Shown one piece after another: positions 47,895 to 56,923 of a stretch of DNA of 64,000 bases. The position numbers were made by a program, and so were the translations under genes. Below the pieces are notes generated by a model. The model was given only the letters and a program-made list of their open reading frames with translations, had not been told where the DNA came from and made no database searches. Location of the stretch: assembly GCF_050434925.1 (NCBI RefSeq), contig NZ_JBNDJK010000001.1:1-64000 (forward strand), in the 5' to 3' direction. Every line of letters begins with the position of its first letter. The first letter of the stretch is position 1. The DNA comes from Inquilinus ginsengisoli_B. GTDB taxonomy: Bacteria; Pseudomonadota; Alphaproteobacteria; DSM-16000; Inquilinaceae.

Positions 47895-48737
47895 TCAGGA
47901 GTGAGCCCACTCCCAATACAGCTTGCGGGCCTTGGCGTAGAGCGGCCCGGGCTGCAGGTGCCGGTCCTCCAGCCGGGTGCAGGGCAGCACCTTGGCGAAG
48001 TTGCCGGTCTGGAAGATCTCGTCGGCATCCGCCAGATCACCCGGCCGGATCGCGCGCTCGACCACCTCGACTCCGTCATGGCGCAGCAGCTCGATCACCC
48101 GGCGGCGGGTGATGCCGGCCAGGAAGGTGCCGTTCGCCGCCGGAGTGTGAACGGCGCCGCCCTTGGCCATGAAGATGTTGGCGGTGGCGAATTCGGCGAC
48201 ATTGCCGATCGGGTCCAGCATCACCGCATTGGTGAAGCCGCGCTGCTTGGCCTGGCGCATGGCGAAGCCGGATTGCGGGTACAGGCAGGCGGCCTTGGCC
48301 AGGGTCGGCGCCATCTCCGGCGACGGCCGGCGCAGCCCCTGGGCGAAGCAGGCGCTGTCCTCGCCCGGCTGCGGCAGCGGCGAATCATAGATCGACAGGC
48401 AGAAGCGCGTCGCCGCCGGGTCGGGCTCGATCCAGCCGTCCTCGGCCCAGAACATCGGCCGGATATAGACCGCGGCGTCGGCCGGGAAGCGGCGCAGCCC
48501 CTCGCGGGCCAGCGCCTCGATCTCCTCGGCGGGCAAGGTCGCCTCCAGCCCCATGGCCTTGGCCGAGGCCACGGCCCGGACGCAGTGGCGGTCAAGGTCC
48601 GGCGCCACGCCTTCGAAGCCGCGGGCGCCGTCGAAGATGATCGAGGCCATCCAGGCGGCATGCGTCAGCGGCCCCATGATCGGCGGATTGCCCTCCTGCC
48701 AGGAGCCGTCGAGGAAGGTCCACGCTCGTCTCGCCAT
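47895..48737 (-). CDS. Class IV aminotransferase, branched-chain type
   Basis: This 280-aa fold-type IV PLP enzyme has the catalytic K148 in TLAKAACLYPQS, the signature FDGARGFEGVAPDL near residue 35, and DPIGNVAEFATANIFMAKGG and TPAANGTFLAGITRRRVI, which bind the cofactor phosphate. The branched-chain aminotransferase (IlvE-like) label fits best; D-amino-acid aminotransferase is the alternative. It is a plausible source of 2-ketoisocaproate for leucine degradation but is 30 kb from the liu genes. Confidence 0.87.
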   Translation of the reverse strand: MARRAWTFLDGSWQEGNPPIMGPLTHAAWMASIIFDGARGFEGVAPDLDRHCVRAVASAKAMGLEATLPAEEIEALAREGLRRFPADAAVYIRPMFWAEDGWIEPDPAATRFCLSIYDSPLPQPGEDSACFAQGLRRPSPEMAPTLAKAACLYPQSGFAMRQAKQRGFTNAVMLDPIGNVAEFATANIFMAKGGAVHTPAANGTFLAGITRRRVIELLRHDGVEVVERAIRPGDLADADEIFQTGNFAKVLPCTRLEDRHLQPGPLYAKARKLYWEWAHS

Positions 48738-48846
48738 GTGTCCGTCCGATCCCGCATCGTTTACCGGCGGAGCATAGGCGAGCGGCCGGGCGGCGCCAAC
48801 ACCGCCCGGCGGATGGCCCAGCCTGCGCCCAGTGCAGGGCCTCAGG

Positions 48847-49476
48847 CTATTGGCTCGACCAGACGATGCGGGCCTTCCAGGCCACGTCGGACAGCTTCAG
48901 CGACTGCTGCGCCTGATCGCCCGACAGCAACTTGAGATCGATCCGGTTGGCGCTGATCCGCACCAGCTCGCCGACCAGGAGCTCGCCGCCGACCGTCCTG
49001 GCCACCACCCGGTCGCCGCGCCGTAGCCCGGCCGCCGGCGAGACGACGACGACGTCGCCGTCCCGGTAGATCGGCGCCATGTCGTTGCCGGCGATCTCCA
49101 GCGCATAGGCGGTGGGGTCGGACAGGTTGGGGAAGTCCACCTCGTCCCATCCCTTGCCAGCCGGGCGGCCCGCATCGTCGAACAGCCCGTTGGCGGCGGC
49201 CTGGGCATGGCCGACGACCGGGATGCGGCGGGCCGGCAGCCCCGAACCGTCGTCGATCAGCCGCACGAAGGCGGCGATCGAGCTGCCGGTCGCATCCAGG
49301 ATCTTCGAGATGCTTTCGGTCGATGGCCAGCGCAGCTTGCCGTCGCTGGACTGGCGCTTGCTGGGGTTGAAGGTCGTGGGGTCGAGTCCCGAGCGGCGCG
49401 CGAGGCCGGAGGCGGACAACCCGTTGAGCTTGGCGAGACGATCGATCGCCGCCCAGATGTCGGCGTGCTTCAGCAT
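48847..49476 (-). CDS. S24/LexA-like regulator with helix-turn-helix, catalytic pair replaced
   Basis: This 209-aa protein has an N-terminal DNA-binding helix-turn-helix (LSASGLARRSGLDPTTFNPSKRQ, near residues 20-41) and a C-terminal S24 peptidase-like domain. The expected Ser of GDSM is Asp132 in GNDMAPIYRDGD, and the expected Lys is Arg160 in GDRVVART, so self-cleavage should not occur. The family usually starts with MLxHADIW, which fixes the ATG at 49476; an in-frame ATG at 49530 is less likely. Target genes unknown. Confidence 0.85.
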   Translation of the reverse strand: MLKHADIWAAIDRLAKLNGLSASGLARRSGLDPTTFNPSKRQSSDGKLRWPSTESISKILDATGSSIAAFVRLIDDGSGLPARRIPVVGHAQAAANGLFDDAGRPAGKGWDEVDFPNLSDPTAYALEIAGNDMAPIYRDGDVVVVSPAAGLRRGDRVVARTVGGELLVGELVRISANRIDLKLLSGDQAQQSLKLSDVAWKARIVWSSQ

Positions 49477-49523
49477 GGGACCAATGTCTCCCGGGGGCGT
49501 TGCGCCACGTGTAAGAGCGTAAT

Positions 49524-49552
49524 TATTCATAAAACTTACCTAAAAATGAATA
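49524..49552. promoter_or_regulatory. 7-bp inverted repeat upstream of the S24-type regulator
   Basis: TATTCAT and ATGAATA are perfect inverted arms 15 nt apart in an AT-rich stretch, within the 364-nt divergent region before the D,D-carboxypeptidase gene. It begins 48 nt upstream of the regulator start and could be its own operator. The rest of the gap (49553-49840) holds no gene; TTGTAC near 49633 with GCTATG 18 nt later is a weak plus-strand promoter candidate. Confidence 0.45.
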
Positions 49553-49840
49553 TGTTTCTTTTCCTAGTACCCTGAGATCCCCCATGTTGCATCTCGCTTA
49601 TTCGACAAACGTGGCCCCCACCACACCTGGCATTGTACAAGCGACGCGACCTTTGCGCTATGACCCGAAAGGGATAGGAGAGCGAGTAAGGCGATAGGTT
49701 CAGGTTTCCTATGCATGCCCTCTCACCGGCGCGTCCTTGCGTTACGCACTTCGCCGCGAGGCACCTGCGCGCTTCGCCGCGGGGCAGTCGTGACAGGCTT
49801 TGGTTGGCAGCGGCCTCAGTTGACGCTATCCCTGCGGTCC

Positions 49841-50995
49841 ATGCCCCGTCCCATGATCAAGATCGCGATGCCGGCCCTCCTCCTCCGTGCCACCGTTCTT
49901 CTCGCCGTCCTTGCCGCGCTGCCCGCCCACGCGGCCACGGTCGACACCATCGCCAAGCAGGCGATCCTGATCGACACCACCACCGACACGGTGCTGATGG
50001 AGAAGGCCGCGGACGAGCGCATGCCGACATCGTCGATGAGCAAGATGATGACGGCCTATCTGGTCTACGACGCGCTGCGGGACGGCCGGATCACGCTCGA
50101 CACCAAGTTCCCGGTCAGCAAGAAAGCCTGGCAGACCGGCGGGTCGAAGATGTTCGTCCAGATCAACGACACCATCCGGGTCGAGGACCTGCTGCGCGGC
50201 CTGCTGATCCAGTCCGGCAACGATGCAGCGGTGGTGCTGGCCGAGGGCCTGGCGGGGTCGGAGACCGCCTTTGCCGATCGCATGAACGAGATGGCAAAAA
50301 AGCTGGGCATGAACGCCAGCCACTTCGTCACGTCCAACGGCCTGCCGGATCCAGAGCATTATTCGACCGCGCGCGACCTGGCGATCCTGGCCGAGCGGAT
50401 GATCTCGGACTTCCCGCAATACTACCGCTACGACGGCGAGCGGGAGTTCACCTGGAACAAGATCAAGCAGGGCAACCGCAACCCGCTGCTGTATCGCGAC
50501 ATGGGGGTGGACGGGATCAAGACCGGCCACACCGATTCCGGCGGCTACGGCCTGACCGCCTCGGGCATTCGCGACGACCGCCGGCTGATCCTGGTGGTCA
50601 ACGGCCTGCCCAGCATGCAGTCGCGCGCCGACGAGGGCGCCCGCCTGCTGGAATGGGGCTGGAGCCAGTTCCGCCTGTACCCGCTGTTCAAGGCCGGCGC
50701 CACGGTCGACGAGGCGACGGTCTGGCTCGGCACCGAGGACAAGGTGCCGGTGACCGTGGCGCAGGACTTGGCCATGACTCTGCAACCGGCCGATTTCGAC
50801 AAGATGACGGTCACTGCCCGGTTCCAGGAGCCGATCGAGGCGCCGATCGCCAAGGGCCAGGTGCTGGGCGAGTTGGACATCGCGCCGCCGGAGGGGCCGG
50901 TGCGCAAGGTGCCGCTGGTCGCCGCCCAGGACATGCCGGAGGCGTCGATCTTCCGGACCCTCGGCATGAAGCTCGGCCTGCTGCTGGGCTTCTGA
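49841..50995 (+). CDS. D-alanyl-D-alanine carboxypeptidase, PBP5/6 type
   Basis: This 384-aa enzyme trims the terminal D-Ala of peptidoglycan pentapeptides in the periplasm. It has a signal peptide ending AHAATV, the S65-x-x-K68 motif (SSMSKM), SGNDAAV and GIKTGHT, followed by the C-terminal beta-sandwich domain of PBP5 (about residues 280-370) and a C-terminal amphipathic helix-like end. The exact start is unsure: an ATG at 49853 also gives a signal peptide, and neither has a clear ribosome-binding site. Confidence 0.93.
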   Translation: MPRPMIKIAMPALLLRATVLLAVLAALPAHAATVDTIAKQAILIDTTTDTVLMEKAADERMPTSSMSKMMTAYLVYDALRDGRITLDTKFPVSKKAWQTGGSKMFVQINDTIRVEDLLRGLLIQSGNDAAVVLAEGLAGSETAFADRMNEMAKKLGMNASHFVTSNGLPDPEHYSTARDLAILAERMISDFPQYYRYDGEREFTWNKIKQGNRNPLLYRDMGVDGIKTGHTDSGGYGLTASGIRDDRRLILVVNGLPSMQSRADEGARLLEWGWSQFRLYPLFKAGATVDEATVWLGTEDKVPVTVAQDLAMTLQPADFDKMTVTARFQEPIEAPIAKGQVLGELDIAPPEGPVRKVPLVAAQDMPEASIFRTLGMKLGLLLGF

Positions 50996-51135
50996 GCCAG
51001 CGACCCTGGCGGTGCGCCGCTTTCGATCAGGTCGGCGTCGCCTTCGGTCAATGAGGCGCGCGGTCGCCGCGTAGCATCGCCTGCATCCGAGCCCGTCCGA
51101 ACAGAGACGGGCCGCAGGTGAGGACCAACCGGCGG

Positions 51136-51630
51136 ATGCCAGCGATCGCGGCCAACCCGACATCCCCGTCCGACCGGACGATCGCGACGCCGCTGCGGCT
51201 GCACCGCAAGGCGGTGCGGCCGGAGTGGACCGATTACAACGGCCATCTCAATGACGGCTATTACGCCGTCATCTTCAGCCACGCCACCGACGCCTTCCTG
51301 GAATTCGCCGGCATCGACGCCGCCTATCGGACGCGCAGCCGGCGCACCGTCTTCACCGGCGAGATGAAGATTCGCTACCGGCGCGAGGCGCACGCCGGCG
51401 ACGAGGTGGCAGTCGAGACCCGGCTGGGCGCGATGGATGCCAAGCGCTTCACCCTGCACCACATCATGCGCCTCGCCGCGGACGGCACCGTGCTGGCCGA
51501 GAGCGAGGTGCTGAACCTGTCGATCGACGCGACCGTCCCGAAGGTCGCGCCGTTCGAGGCCGAGATCCACGACCGCTTGAGCGAGATCCGCGCCGCCCAT
51601 GAGGCCGGTGCGGAGGACGAGAAGGGCTGA
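51136..51630 (+). CDS. Hotdog-fold acyl-CoA thioesterase, betainyl-CoA type
   Basis: This 164-aa protein shows the 4-hydroxybenzoyl-CoA thioesterase pattern: VRPEWTDYNGHLNDGYYAVIF with the Asn-Gly-His catalytic loop, FTGEMKIRYRREAHAGDEV, and AESEVLNLSID. It resembles the thioesterases of carnitine degradation that release betaine from betainyl-CoA, and the next gene encodes a choline/betaine-type binding protein, 40 nt away. A GTG at 51118 is an alternative start. The dehydrogenase and cleavage enzyme of that pathway are not present in the window. Confidence 0.8.
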   Translation: MPAIAANPTSPSDRTIATPLRLHRKAVRPEWTDYNGHLNDGYYAVIFSHATDAFLEFAGIDAAYRTRSRRTVFTGEMKIRYRREAHAGDEVAVETRLGAMDAKRFTLHHIMRLAADGTVLAESEVLNLSIDATVPKVAPFEAEIHDRLSEIRAAHEAGAEDEKG

Positions 51631-51670
51631 CAACGCCCGCCGTTCCCATGAGGACAGACAGGAGGCAGTG

Positions 51671-52615
51671 ATGAACGCGAGACGTTTTCTTTTCGCCGCC
51701 GCGGCGATCGCCGCGCTGGTGCCCGCCGGGGCCGCCCGGGCCGACGACGCGGCCTGCAAGACCATCAAGCTGTCGGATGTCGGCTGGACCGACATCACCT
51801 CGACCACCGCCCTCGCCCAGACCGTACTGACCGGCCTGGGTTACGAGCCGAAGGTCGACATGCTGTCGGTCGCGGTCACCTTCGAATCGCTCAAGAACAA
51901 CCAGGTGAACCTGTTCCTCGGCAATTGGATGCCGTCGCAGACCGAGATGGTCGATCCCTATCTGAAGCAGGGCGTCGAGCTGATCGGCACCAATCTCGAC
52001 GACGCCAAGGTGACGCTGGCGGTCAACCGCGAGGCCTATGAGGCCGGGGTCAAGGACTTCGCCGACCTGCAGAAATTCGCCGACAAGTTCGGCAAGTCGA
52101 TCTACTCGATCGAGCCGGGCTCCTCCGCCAACAAGAACCTGTCGACCATCATCGGGAAGAACGAGTTCGGCCTCGGCGACTGGAACCTGGTCGAGGCCAG
52201 CGAGCAGGCGATGCTGGCCCAGGTCGACCGCGCCGCACGGCGCGGCGAATGGGTGGTGTTCCTGGGCTGGGCGCCGCACCCGATGAACATCAAGTACAAG
52301 ATCGACTATCTGAGCGGCGGCGACGCCTATTTTGGCCCGAACTACGGCGGCGCCACGGTGCGCACTTTGGCCAACCAGAAATGGATCGCGGGCTGCCCGA
52401 ACCTGCAGAAATTCGCCAAGCAGCTGGTGTTCGACCTGAACACCGAGAACCAGATGATGTTGATGATCCTGGACGACGGCATGGACCAGAACGCCGCCGC
52501 CCGGAAGTGGCTGACCGAGCACCCCGAGCTGCTGACCAAGTGGCTCGACGGGGTCACCACCATCGACGGCAAGCCGGGGCTGGATGCGGTCAAGGCCTCG
52601 CTGAAGAGCAGCTGA
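51671..52615 (+). CDS. Choline/betaine ABC transporter substrate-binding protein
   Basis: This 314-aa periplasmic protein has a signal peptide ending GAARADD and the ChoX/ProX class fold. Aromatic residues in SDVGWTDIT, LGNWMPS and GWAPHPMN correspond to the Trp box that cages trimethylammonium groups. Ligands may be choline, betaine or carnitine. A strong GGAGG sits 6 nt before the ATG. No permease or ATPase gene follows; the next gene is convergent, so it is an orphan binding protein. Confidence 0.9.
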   Translation: MNARRFLFAAAAIAALVPAGAARADDAACKTIKLSDVGWTDITSTTALAQTVLTGLGYEPKVDMLSVAVTFESLKNNQVNLFLGNWMPSQTEMVDPYLKQGVELIGTNLDDAKVTLAVNREAYEAGVKDFADLQKFADKFGKSIYSIEPGSSANKNLSTIIGKNEFGLGDWNLVEASEQAMLAQVDRAARRGEWVVFLGWAPHPMNIKYKIDYLSGGDAYFGPNYGGATVRTLANQKWIAGCPNLQKFAKQLVFDLNTENQMMLMILDDGMDQNAAARKWLTEHPELLTKWLDGVTTIDGKPGLDAVKASLKSS

Positions 52616-52625
52616 GACCCGCGGA

Positions 52626-52657
52626 CCGGGCGGGGCCGCCTCGGCGGCTCCGTCCGG
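52626..52657. terminator. Hairpin between convergent choline-binding and sdhA genes
   Basis: A 15-bp stem (two G-T pairs) with a 2-nt loop fills the 49-bp gap between two convergent stops. It could stop both transcripts, although neither side has a T-tract. Confidence 0.55.
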
Positions 52658-52664
52658 CCACCGA

Positions 52665-54461
52665 TCAGTACACTCGCTCTTTCGGCGGGATCGGCGCAAC
52701 CTCGTTGGACAGCGGCTGCATATGGACCGGCCGATAGTCCAGCCGGACCTCGCCCGCCTCATCCAGCCATGCCAGGCTGTGCTTCAGCCAAGCCGCGTCG
52801 TCCCGCTTCGGATAGTCCTCGCGGGCATGTGCACCGCGGCTCTCGGTCCGGCTGATCGCCGAATGCAGGCTGACCACCGCCTGCTGCAGCATGTTGTCCA
52901 GCTCCAGCGCCTCGGCCAGATCGGTGTTGAACACCATCGACCGGTCGCCCAGGCCGAGATCGGCCCGCATCGGGCCCGCTGTCTCTTCCAGCTTGCCGAG
53001 TCCTTCCTGCATCAGCGGCCCGTCGCGGAACACCGCGCAGTGCCGCTGCATGATGCGCTGCATCGCCAGCCGGATCTCGCCGGCGCCGGTGCCGCCCTTG
53101 GCGTGGCGCACGCGGTCCAGCCGCGCGATGGCCTTGTCGGTCGCCGCGGCCGGCAGCGGCGCGTGCGACTCGCCCGGCCGCAGCGTCGCCACGGCCCGCT
53201 GCGCCACCGCCCGGCCGAACACGATGATGTCGAGCAGCGAGTTCGAGCCCAGCCGGTTGGCGCCGTGCACCGACACACAGGCGGCCTCGCCGATCGCCAT
53301 CAGCCCCGGCACGACCGTCTCCGGATCGCCGCCGCGCAGCGTCGTCGCCTCGCCATGCAGGTTGGTCGGCACGCCGCCCATGTTGTAGTGCACGGTCGGC
53401 AGCACCGGGATCGGCTCCTTGGTCACGTCGACCCCGGCGAAAATCTTCGCCGTCTCGCTGATGCCCGGCAGCCGCTCATGCAGCACCTCGGCGCCGAGAT
53501 GCTCGAGATGCAGCAGGATGTGGTCCTTCTGCGGGCCGCAGCCACGCCCTTCGTTGATCTCGATCGTCATCGAACGGCAGACCACGTCGCGCCCGGCCAG
53601 GTCCCGCGCCGTCGGGGCGTAGCGCTCCATGAAGCGCTCGCCTTCGGAATTGGTCAGGAAGCCGCCCTCGCCCCGCGAACCCTCGGTGATCAGGCAGCCG
53701 GAACCGTAGATGCCGGTCGGGTGGAACTGGGTGAACTCCATGTCGGCCAGCGGCAGCCCGGCGCGCAGCGCCATGGCATTGCCGTCGCCGGTGCAGCTGT
53801 GCGCGGCGGTGCAGGAGAAGTAGACCCGGCCGTAGCCGCCGGTCGCCAGCACCGTGCGGTGGGCGCGGAAGCGGTGCAGCGTCCCGTCCTCGACGTTCCA
53901 GGCCAGCAGGCCGCGGCAGGCGCCGTCCTCATCCATCAGCAGGTCGAGCGCGACATACTCGACGAAGAACTCGGTCCGGTGCTCCAGGCACTGCTGGTAC
54001 AGGGTGTGCAGGATAGCGTGGCCGGTGCGGTCGGCCGCGGCGCAGGTCCGCCGCGCCATCTGCTTGCCGTAGTTCAGGGTCTGGCCGCCGAAGGCGCGCT
54101 GGTAGATCAGGCCGTCGGCGGTGCGCGAGAACGGCACGCCGAACCGCTCCAGCTCCAGCACCGCCGGACCGGCCTCGCGGCACATGTATTCGATCGCGTC
54201 CTGATCGCCGAGCCAGTCGGAGCCCTTGACGGTGTCGTACATGTGGAAGCGCCAGTTGTCGCCGTCGCCCATATTGCCGAGCGACGCCGCCATGCCGCCC
54301 TGGGCCGCCACCGTGTGGCTGCGGGTCGGGAACACCTTGGTGACGCAGGCCGTCTTCAGCCCGGACGCGGCCATGCCGAGCGCCGCGCGCAGCCCGGCGC
54401 CGCCGGCCCCGACGATCACCACGTCGTAGCTGTGGTCGATGATGGTGTAGGACTCGGTCAT
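52665..54461 (-). CDS. Succinate dehydrogenase flavoprotein subunit, stand-alone copy
   Basis: This 598-aa protein is a full-length SdhA: DVVIVGAGGAGLRAA, covalent-FAD His in PTRSHTVAAQGG, QFHPTGIYGSG, PTVHYNMGGVPTN and GANRLGSNSLLDIIVFGRA are intact. It oxidises succinate to fumarate when in complex with SdhB and SdhCD. None of those genes is adjacent, and the gene is coupled by ATGA to an MFS transporter. Some normally invariant spots differ (LNYGKQMARRTC where most have THYGK..AQRTC), suggesting a diverged second copy. L-aspartate oxidase is excluded by length and motifs. Confidence 0.88.
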   Translation of the reverse strand: MTESYTIIDHSYDVVIVGAGGAGLRAALGMAASGLKTACVTKVFPTRSHTVAAQGGMAASLGNMGDGDNWRFHMYDTVKGSDWLGDQDAIEYMCREAGPAVLELERFGVPFSRTADGLIYQRAFGGQTLNYGKQMARRTCAAADRTGHAILHTLYQQCLEHRTEFFVEYVALDLLMDEDGACRGLLAWNVEDGTLHRFRAHRTVLATGGYGRVYFSCTAAHSCTGDGNAMALRAGLPLADMEFTQFHPTGIYGSGCLITEGSRGEGGFLTNSEGERFMERYAPTARDLAGRDVVCRSMTIEINEGRGCGPQKDHILLHLEHLGAEVLHERLPGISETAKIFAGVDVTKEPIPVLPTVHYNMGGVPTNLHGEATTLRGGDPETVVPGLMAIGEAACVSVHGANRLGSNSLLDIIVFGRAVAQRAVATLRPGESHAPLPAAATDKAIARLDRVRHAKGGTGAGEIRLAMQRIMQRHCAVFRDGPLMQEGLGKLEETAGPMRADLGLGDRSMVFNTDLAEALELDNMLQQAVVSLHSAISRTESRGAHAREDYPKRDDAAWLKHSLAWLDEAGEVRLDYRPVHMQPLSNEVAPIPPKERVY

Positions 54462-55705
54462 GACGATGCTCCGGAGGATCTGGCCCTGACCGTCAGCGCC
54501 AAAGCGAGGTCGATGGCGAGCGCCAGGGCCGCGGCAGTGCCGCCGACGACGAACAGGATGCGATAGTCGCCGCCGGTACGGTCGAACAGGGCGGCCATGC
54601 CATAGGCTGCCCCGGCCTGGAACAAGGCGAACATCGTAGTCGCCCGCCCCCAGGCGGCGCGCTGCACCTCGGCGCCGTGCGGGATCAGCTCGTGGATGCG
54701 GCCCAGCACCAGCGGCACGATGCCGGGGGTGAAGCCGCCGATGACGACGCAGGAAACGATCAGCACCGCCGGATCCGCGCTGACGGCCGGCAGGACCGCC
54801 GCCACCGCCTGGACCAGGAAGGCCACGCGCAGCGCCGGCCCGAAGCCGGCCCGGTCGGCCAGATGGCCGGTCAGCAGCGGCCCGACCACCGCGCCCAGCC
54901 CGTACAGCACCCAGTATTGCGACCCGGCAGCGATGCCCTGGCCCAGGCCGCGCGCCACGAAATCGACGACGAAGACCATGTGCGGCACCAGGGCCACGGC
55001 ATTGAGGCCGTATTGCAGCATCAGCGCCGGAACGGCGGCGGACTGCCGCTGCCGTGCGGTGGCCGCTCCCGAGTGGGACGCAGCGGCGGGATCGCCCTTC
55101 GGCCAGTTCGGCCATGCAACCAGGGTCAGCACGCCGGACAGAGCCGCCAGGCCGAGCCAGCTCTCGCGCAGGCCCTGCTGCAGCAGCAGCGGCACCAGCG
55201 TACCCGAGGCGGCGATGCCGAGGCCGACGCCGGCGAAGATCACGCCGCCGACGAGGCCGCGCTTGCCCGGCGTCGTGTGCGGCAGGATGGCCGAGGCGGC
55301 GAGCACCATGATGACGCCGCCGCTGAGCCCGGCCAGGAACCGCCAGGCGAAGAACCAAGCGAAAGCGACCGGCATGGAGCACGCGAGGCAGGACAGGGTG
55401 GCCAGCAGCATGGTGCCGCGCAGCGCCCGGATCGCGCCGGTGCGGGCGGCCAGCGGCCGTGCCGCCAGGGCGCCGGCCAGATAGCCGGCCAGGTTGGCAG
55501 CGCCGAGATAGATCACGTCCGACGGGCTGAACCATTGCCCCGCGATCAACGCCGGGATCAGCGGGGTGTAGGCGAAGCGGGCCAGGCCGAGCCCGACCAG
55601 CGAGGCGCAGAGCCCCGCGACGGCGAAGCGCCAGGCCTGCCCGGCCTCTCCTGGAGAATGGTGGGCGTGGTCTCGGGAGCCGGACCTTCGGGGCGTCGCG
55701 CTCAT
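54458..55705 (-). CDS. YbfB/YjiJ family MFS transporter
   Basis: This 415-aa membrane protein has about 12 hydrophobic segments. It begins GLCASLVGLGLARFAYTPLIPALI and contains GLSGGVIMVLAASAILPHTTPGKRG, the signature of the YbfB/YjiJ family. Substrate unknown. It lies downstream of a LysR gene on the same strand and its stop overlaps the sdhA-like start. Confidence 0.9.
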   Translation of the reverse strand: MSATPRRSGSRDHAHHSPGEAGQAWRFAVAGLCASLVGLGLARFAYTPLIPALIAGQWFSPSDVIYLGAANLAGYLAGALAARPLAARTGAIRALRGTMLLATLSCLACSMPVAFAWFFAWRFLAGLSGGVIMVLAASAILPHTTPGKRGLVGGVIFAGVGLGIAASGTLVPLLLQQGLRESWLGLAALSGVLTLVAWPNWPKGDPAAASHSGAATARQRQSAAVPALMLQYGLNAVALVPHMVFVVDFVARGLGQGIAAGSQYWVLYGLGAVVGPLLTGHLADRAGFGPALRVAFLVQAVAAVLPAVSADPAVLIVSCVVIGGFTPGIVPLVLGRIHELIPHGAEVQRAAWGRATTMFALFQAGAAYGMAALFDRTGGDYRILFVVGGTAAALALAIDLALALTVRARSSGASS

Positions 55706-55769
55706 GAGCGAGAGTTAGGCGCGCGCGACCACCCGGAGTAGCGATTAGTTCAGATGGAAGCCATCACGA

Positions 55770-56681
55770 TCAGCGATGACTTTGTACCAGCGCCAGCGGC
55801 TCCGCCGTCCTCACCGTGGGAGACGGCCGCGCGATCCGCAGGAACGCGGACAGCGCGCTGGAAGGATGTGCATCGATGCGCCGGACGAACACCGTGTCGA
55901 CCCGCTCGGTCCAGGCCGGCGGGCGGAAGGCCTTGATCCGCCGGTCTCGCAGGGCCTGGGTGACCACGCCCTTCGGCAGCAGCGAGATCCCCATGTCGGC
56001 GGCGACGCAGCCGATGATGCCGTCCAGCGTGCCGATCTCGATCACCCTGACCTTGACGATGCCCTGCGCCGCCAGGACGCTTTCCAGCCGCTGCCGGTAG
56101 GCGCAGTCGGAGCGGAAGGCGACGATCTTCAGCCCGGCGAGCGACCCGAAATCGTCGAGCCCCGTCACCGTCGGCCCTGCGATGATCGCCATTTCCTCGG
56201 CGAAGATGATCTCGGCCTCCAGCTCGGGGTGGTCGACCGGGCCCGCGACGAAGGCACCGTCCAGCTCGCGCGCGATCACCGCCCGGGTCAGCCAGGGCGT
56301 GGTGCCGGTGGTCAGCGACAGGTCGACATCGGGATGGGCCTGGGTGAAGGCGGCCAGCACGTCCGGCAGCCGCAGCCCGGCCGTGGTCTCCATGCTGCCG
56401 ATCGAGAGCGGCCCGCGCGGCGTGCCGTCGTCCTGCGCCGCCCGCTTGGCCTGGCGGATCAGGTCCGCGATCTGGACCGCGAAGGGCCGCAGGCGCTGGC
56501 CGGCCGCGGTCAGGACGACGCCGCGGCTGTGCCGCTCGAACAGCGTCAGGCCCAGCTCCTCCTCCAGCGCCCGGATCCGGGCGGTGACGTTGGACTGGAC
56601 GGTGTTGAGCTCGGCCGCCGCCCGGCCGATGCCGCCGGTGCGGGCCACCGCCTCGAACACCCTGAGATCCCGATCGTTCAC
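55770..56681 (-). CDS. LysR family transcriptional regulator
   Basis: This 303-aa protein has an N-terminal winged helix-turn-helix (FEAVARTGGIGRAAAELNTVQSNVTARIRALE region, residues 9-40) and a periplasmic-binding-like effector domain (90-290). It lies 64 nt upstream of the MFS gene on the same strand, a common layout for YbfB/YjiJ transporters. It probably controls the MFS-sdhA pair. Confidence 0.92.
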   Translation of the reverse strand: MNDRDLRVFEAVARTGGIGRAAAELNTVQSNVTARIRALEEELGLTLFERHSRGVVLTAAGQRLRPFAVQIADLIRQAKRAAQDDGTPRGPLSIGSMETTAGLRLPDVLAAFTQAHPDVDLSLTTGTTPWLTRAVIARELDGAFVAGPVDHPELEAEIIFAEEMAIIAGPTVTGLDDFGSLAGLKIVAFRSDCAYRQRLESVLAAQGIVKVRVIEIGTLDGIIGCVAADMGISLLPKGVVTQALRDRRIKAFRPPAWTERVDTVFVRRIDAHPSSALSAFLRIARPSPTVRTAEPLALVQSHR

Positions 56682-56923
56682 GATGCGCCCCGCGAGCCGC
56701 GTCCGAAGAAAACGCCGCGATTGTAGCGGAGGAGGCCGCCATCCGGCGACATGGACTCGGAATTACCAAAACGTAAGTACGCAGCCATCGGCCTTGCCCC
56801 TACTCTCCCGGCCGGGTCAAACGCCCGCGGCACCGTCTCGGCGTGCAACGGTCCGGCGGGAGCAAAGCTCTCTCGGCGTGGTCCGTTCGTCACGCCAGCG
56901 ATCCGCTGTCCGAGAGCCTGCCC

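Noticed and set aside
52665..54461. L-aspartate oxidase or fumarate reductase flavoprotein
   Set aside because: SDH-type motifs, the covalent-FAD His and the 598-aa length fit SdhA; no frdBCD or nad genes are near.
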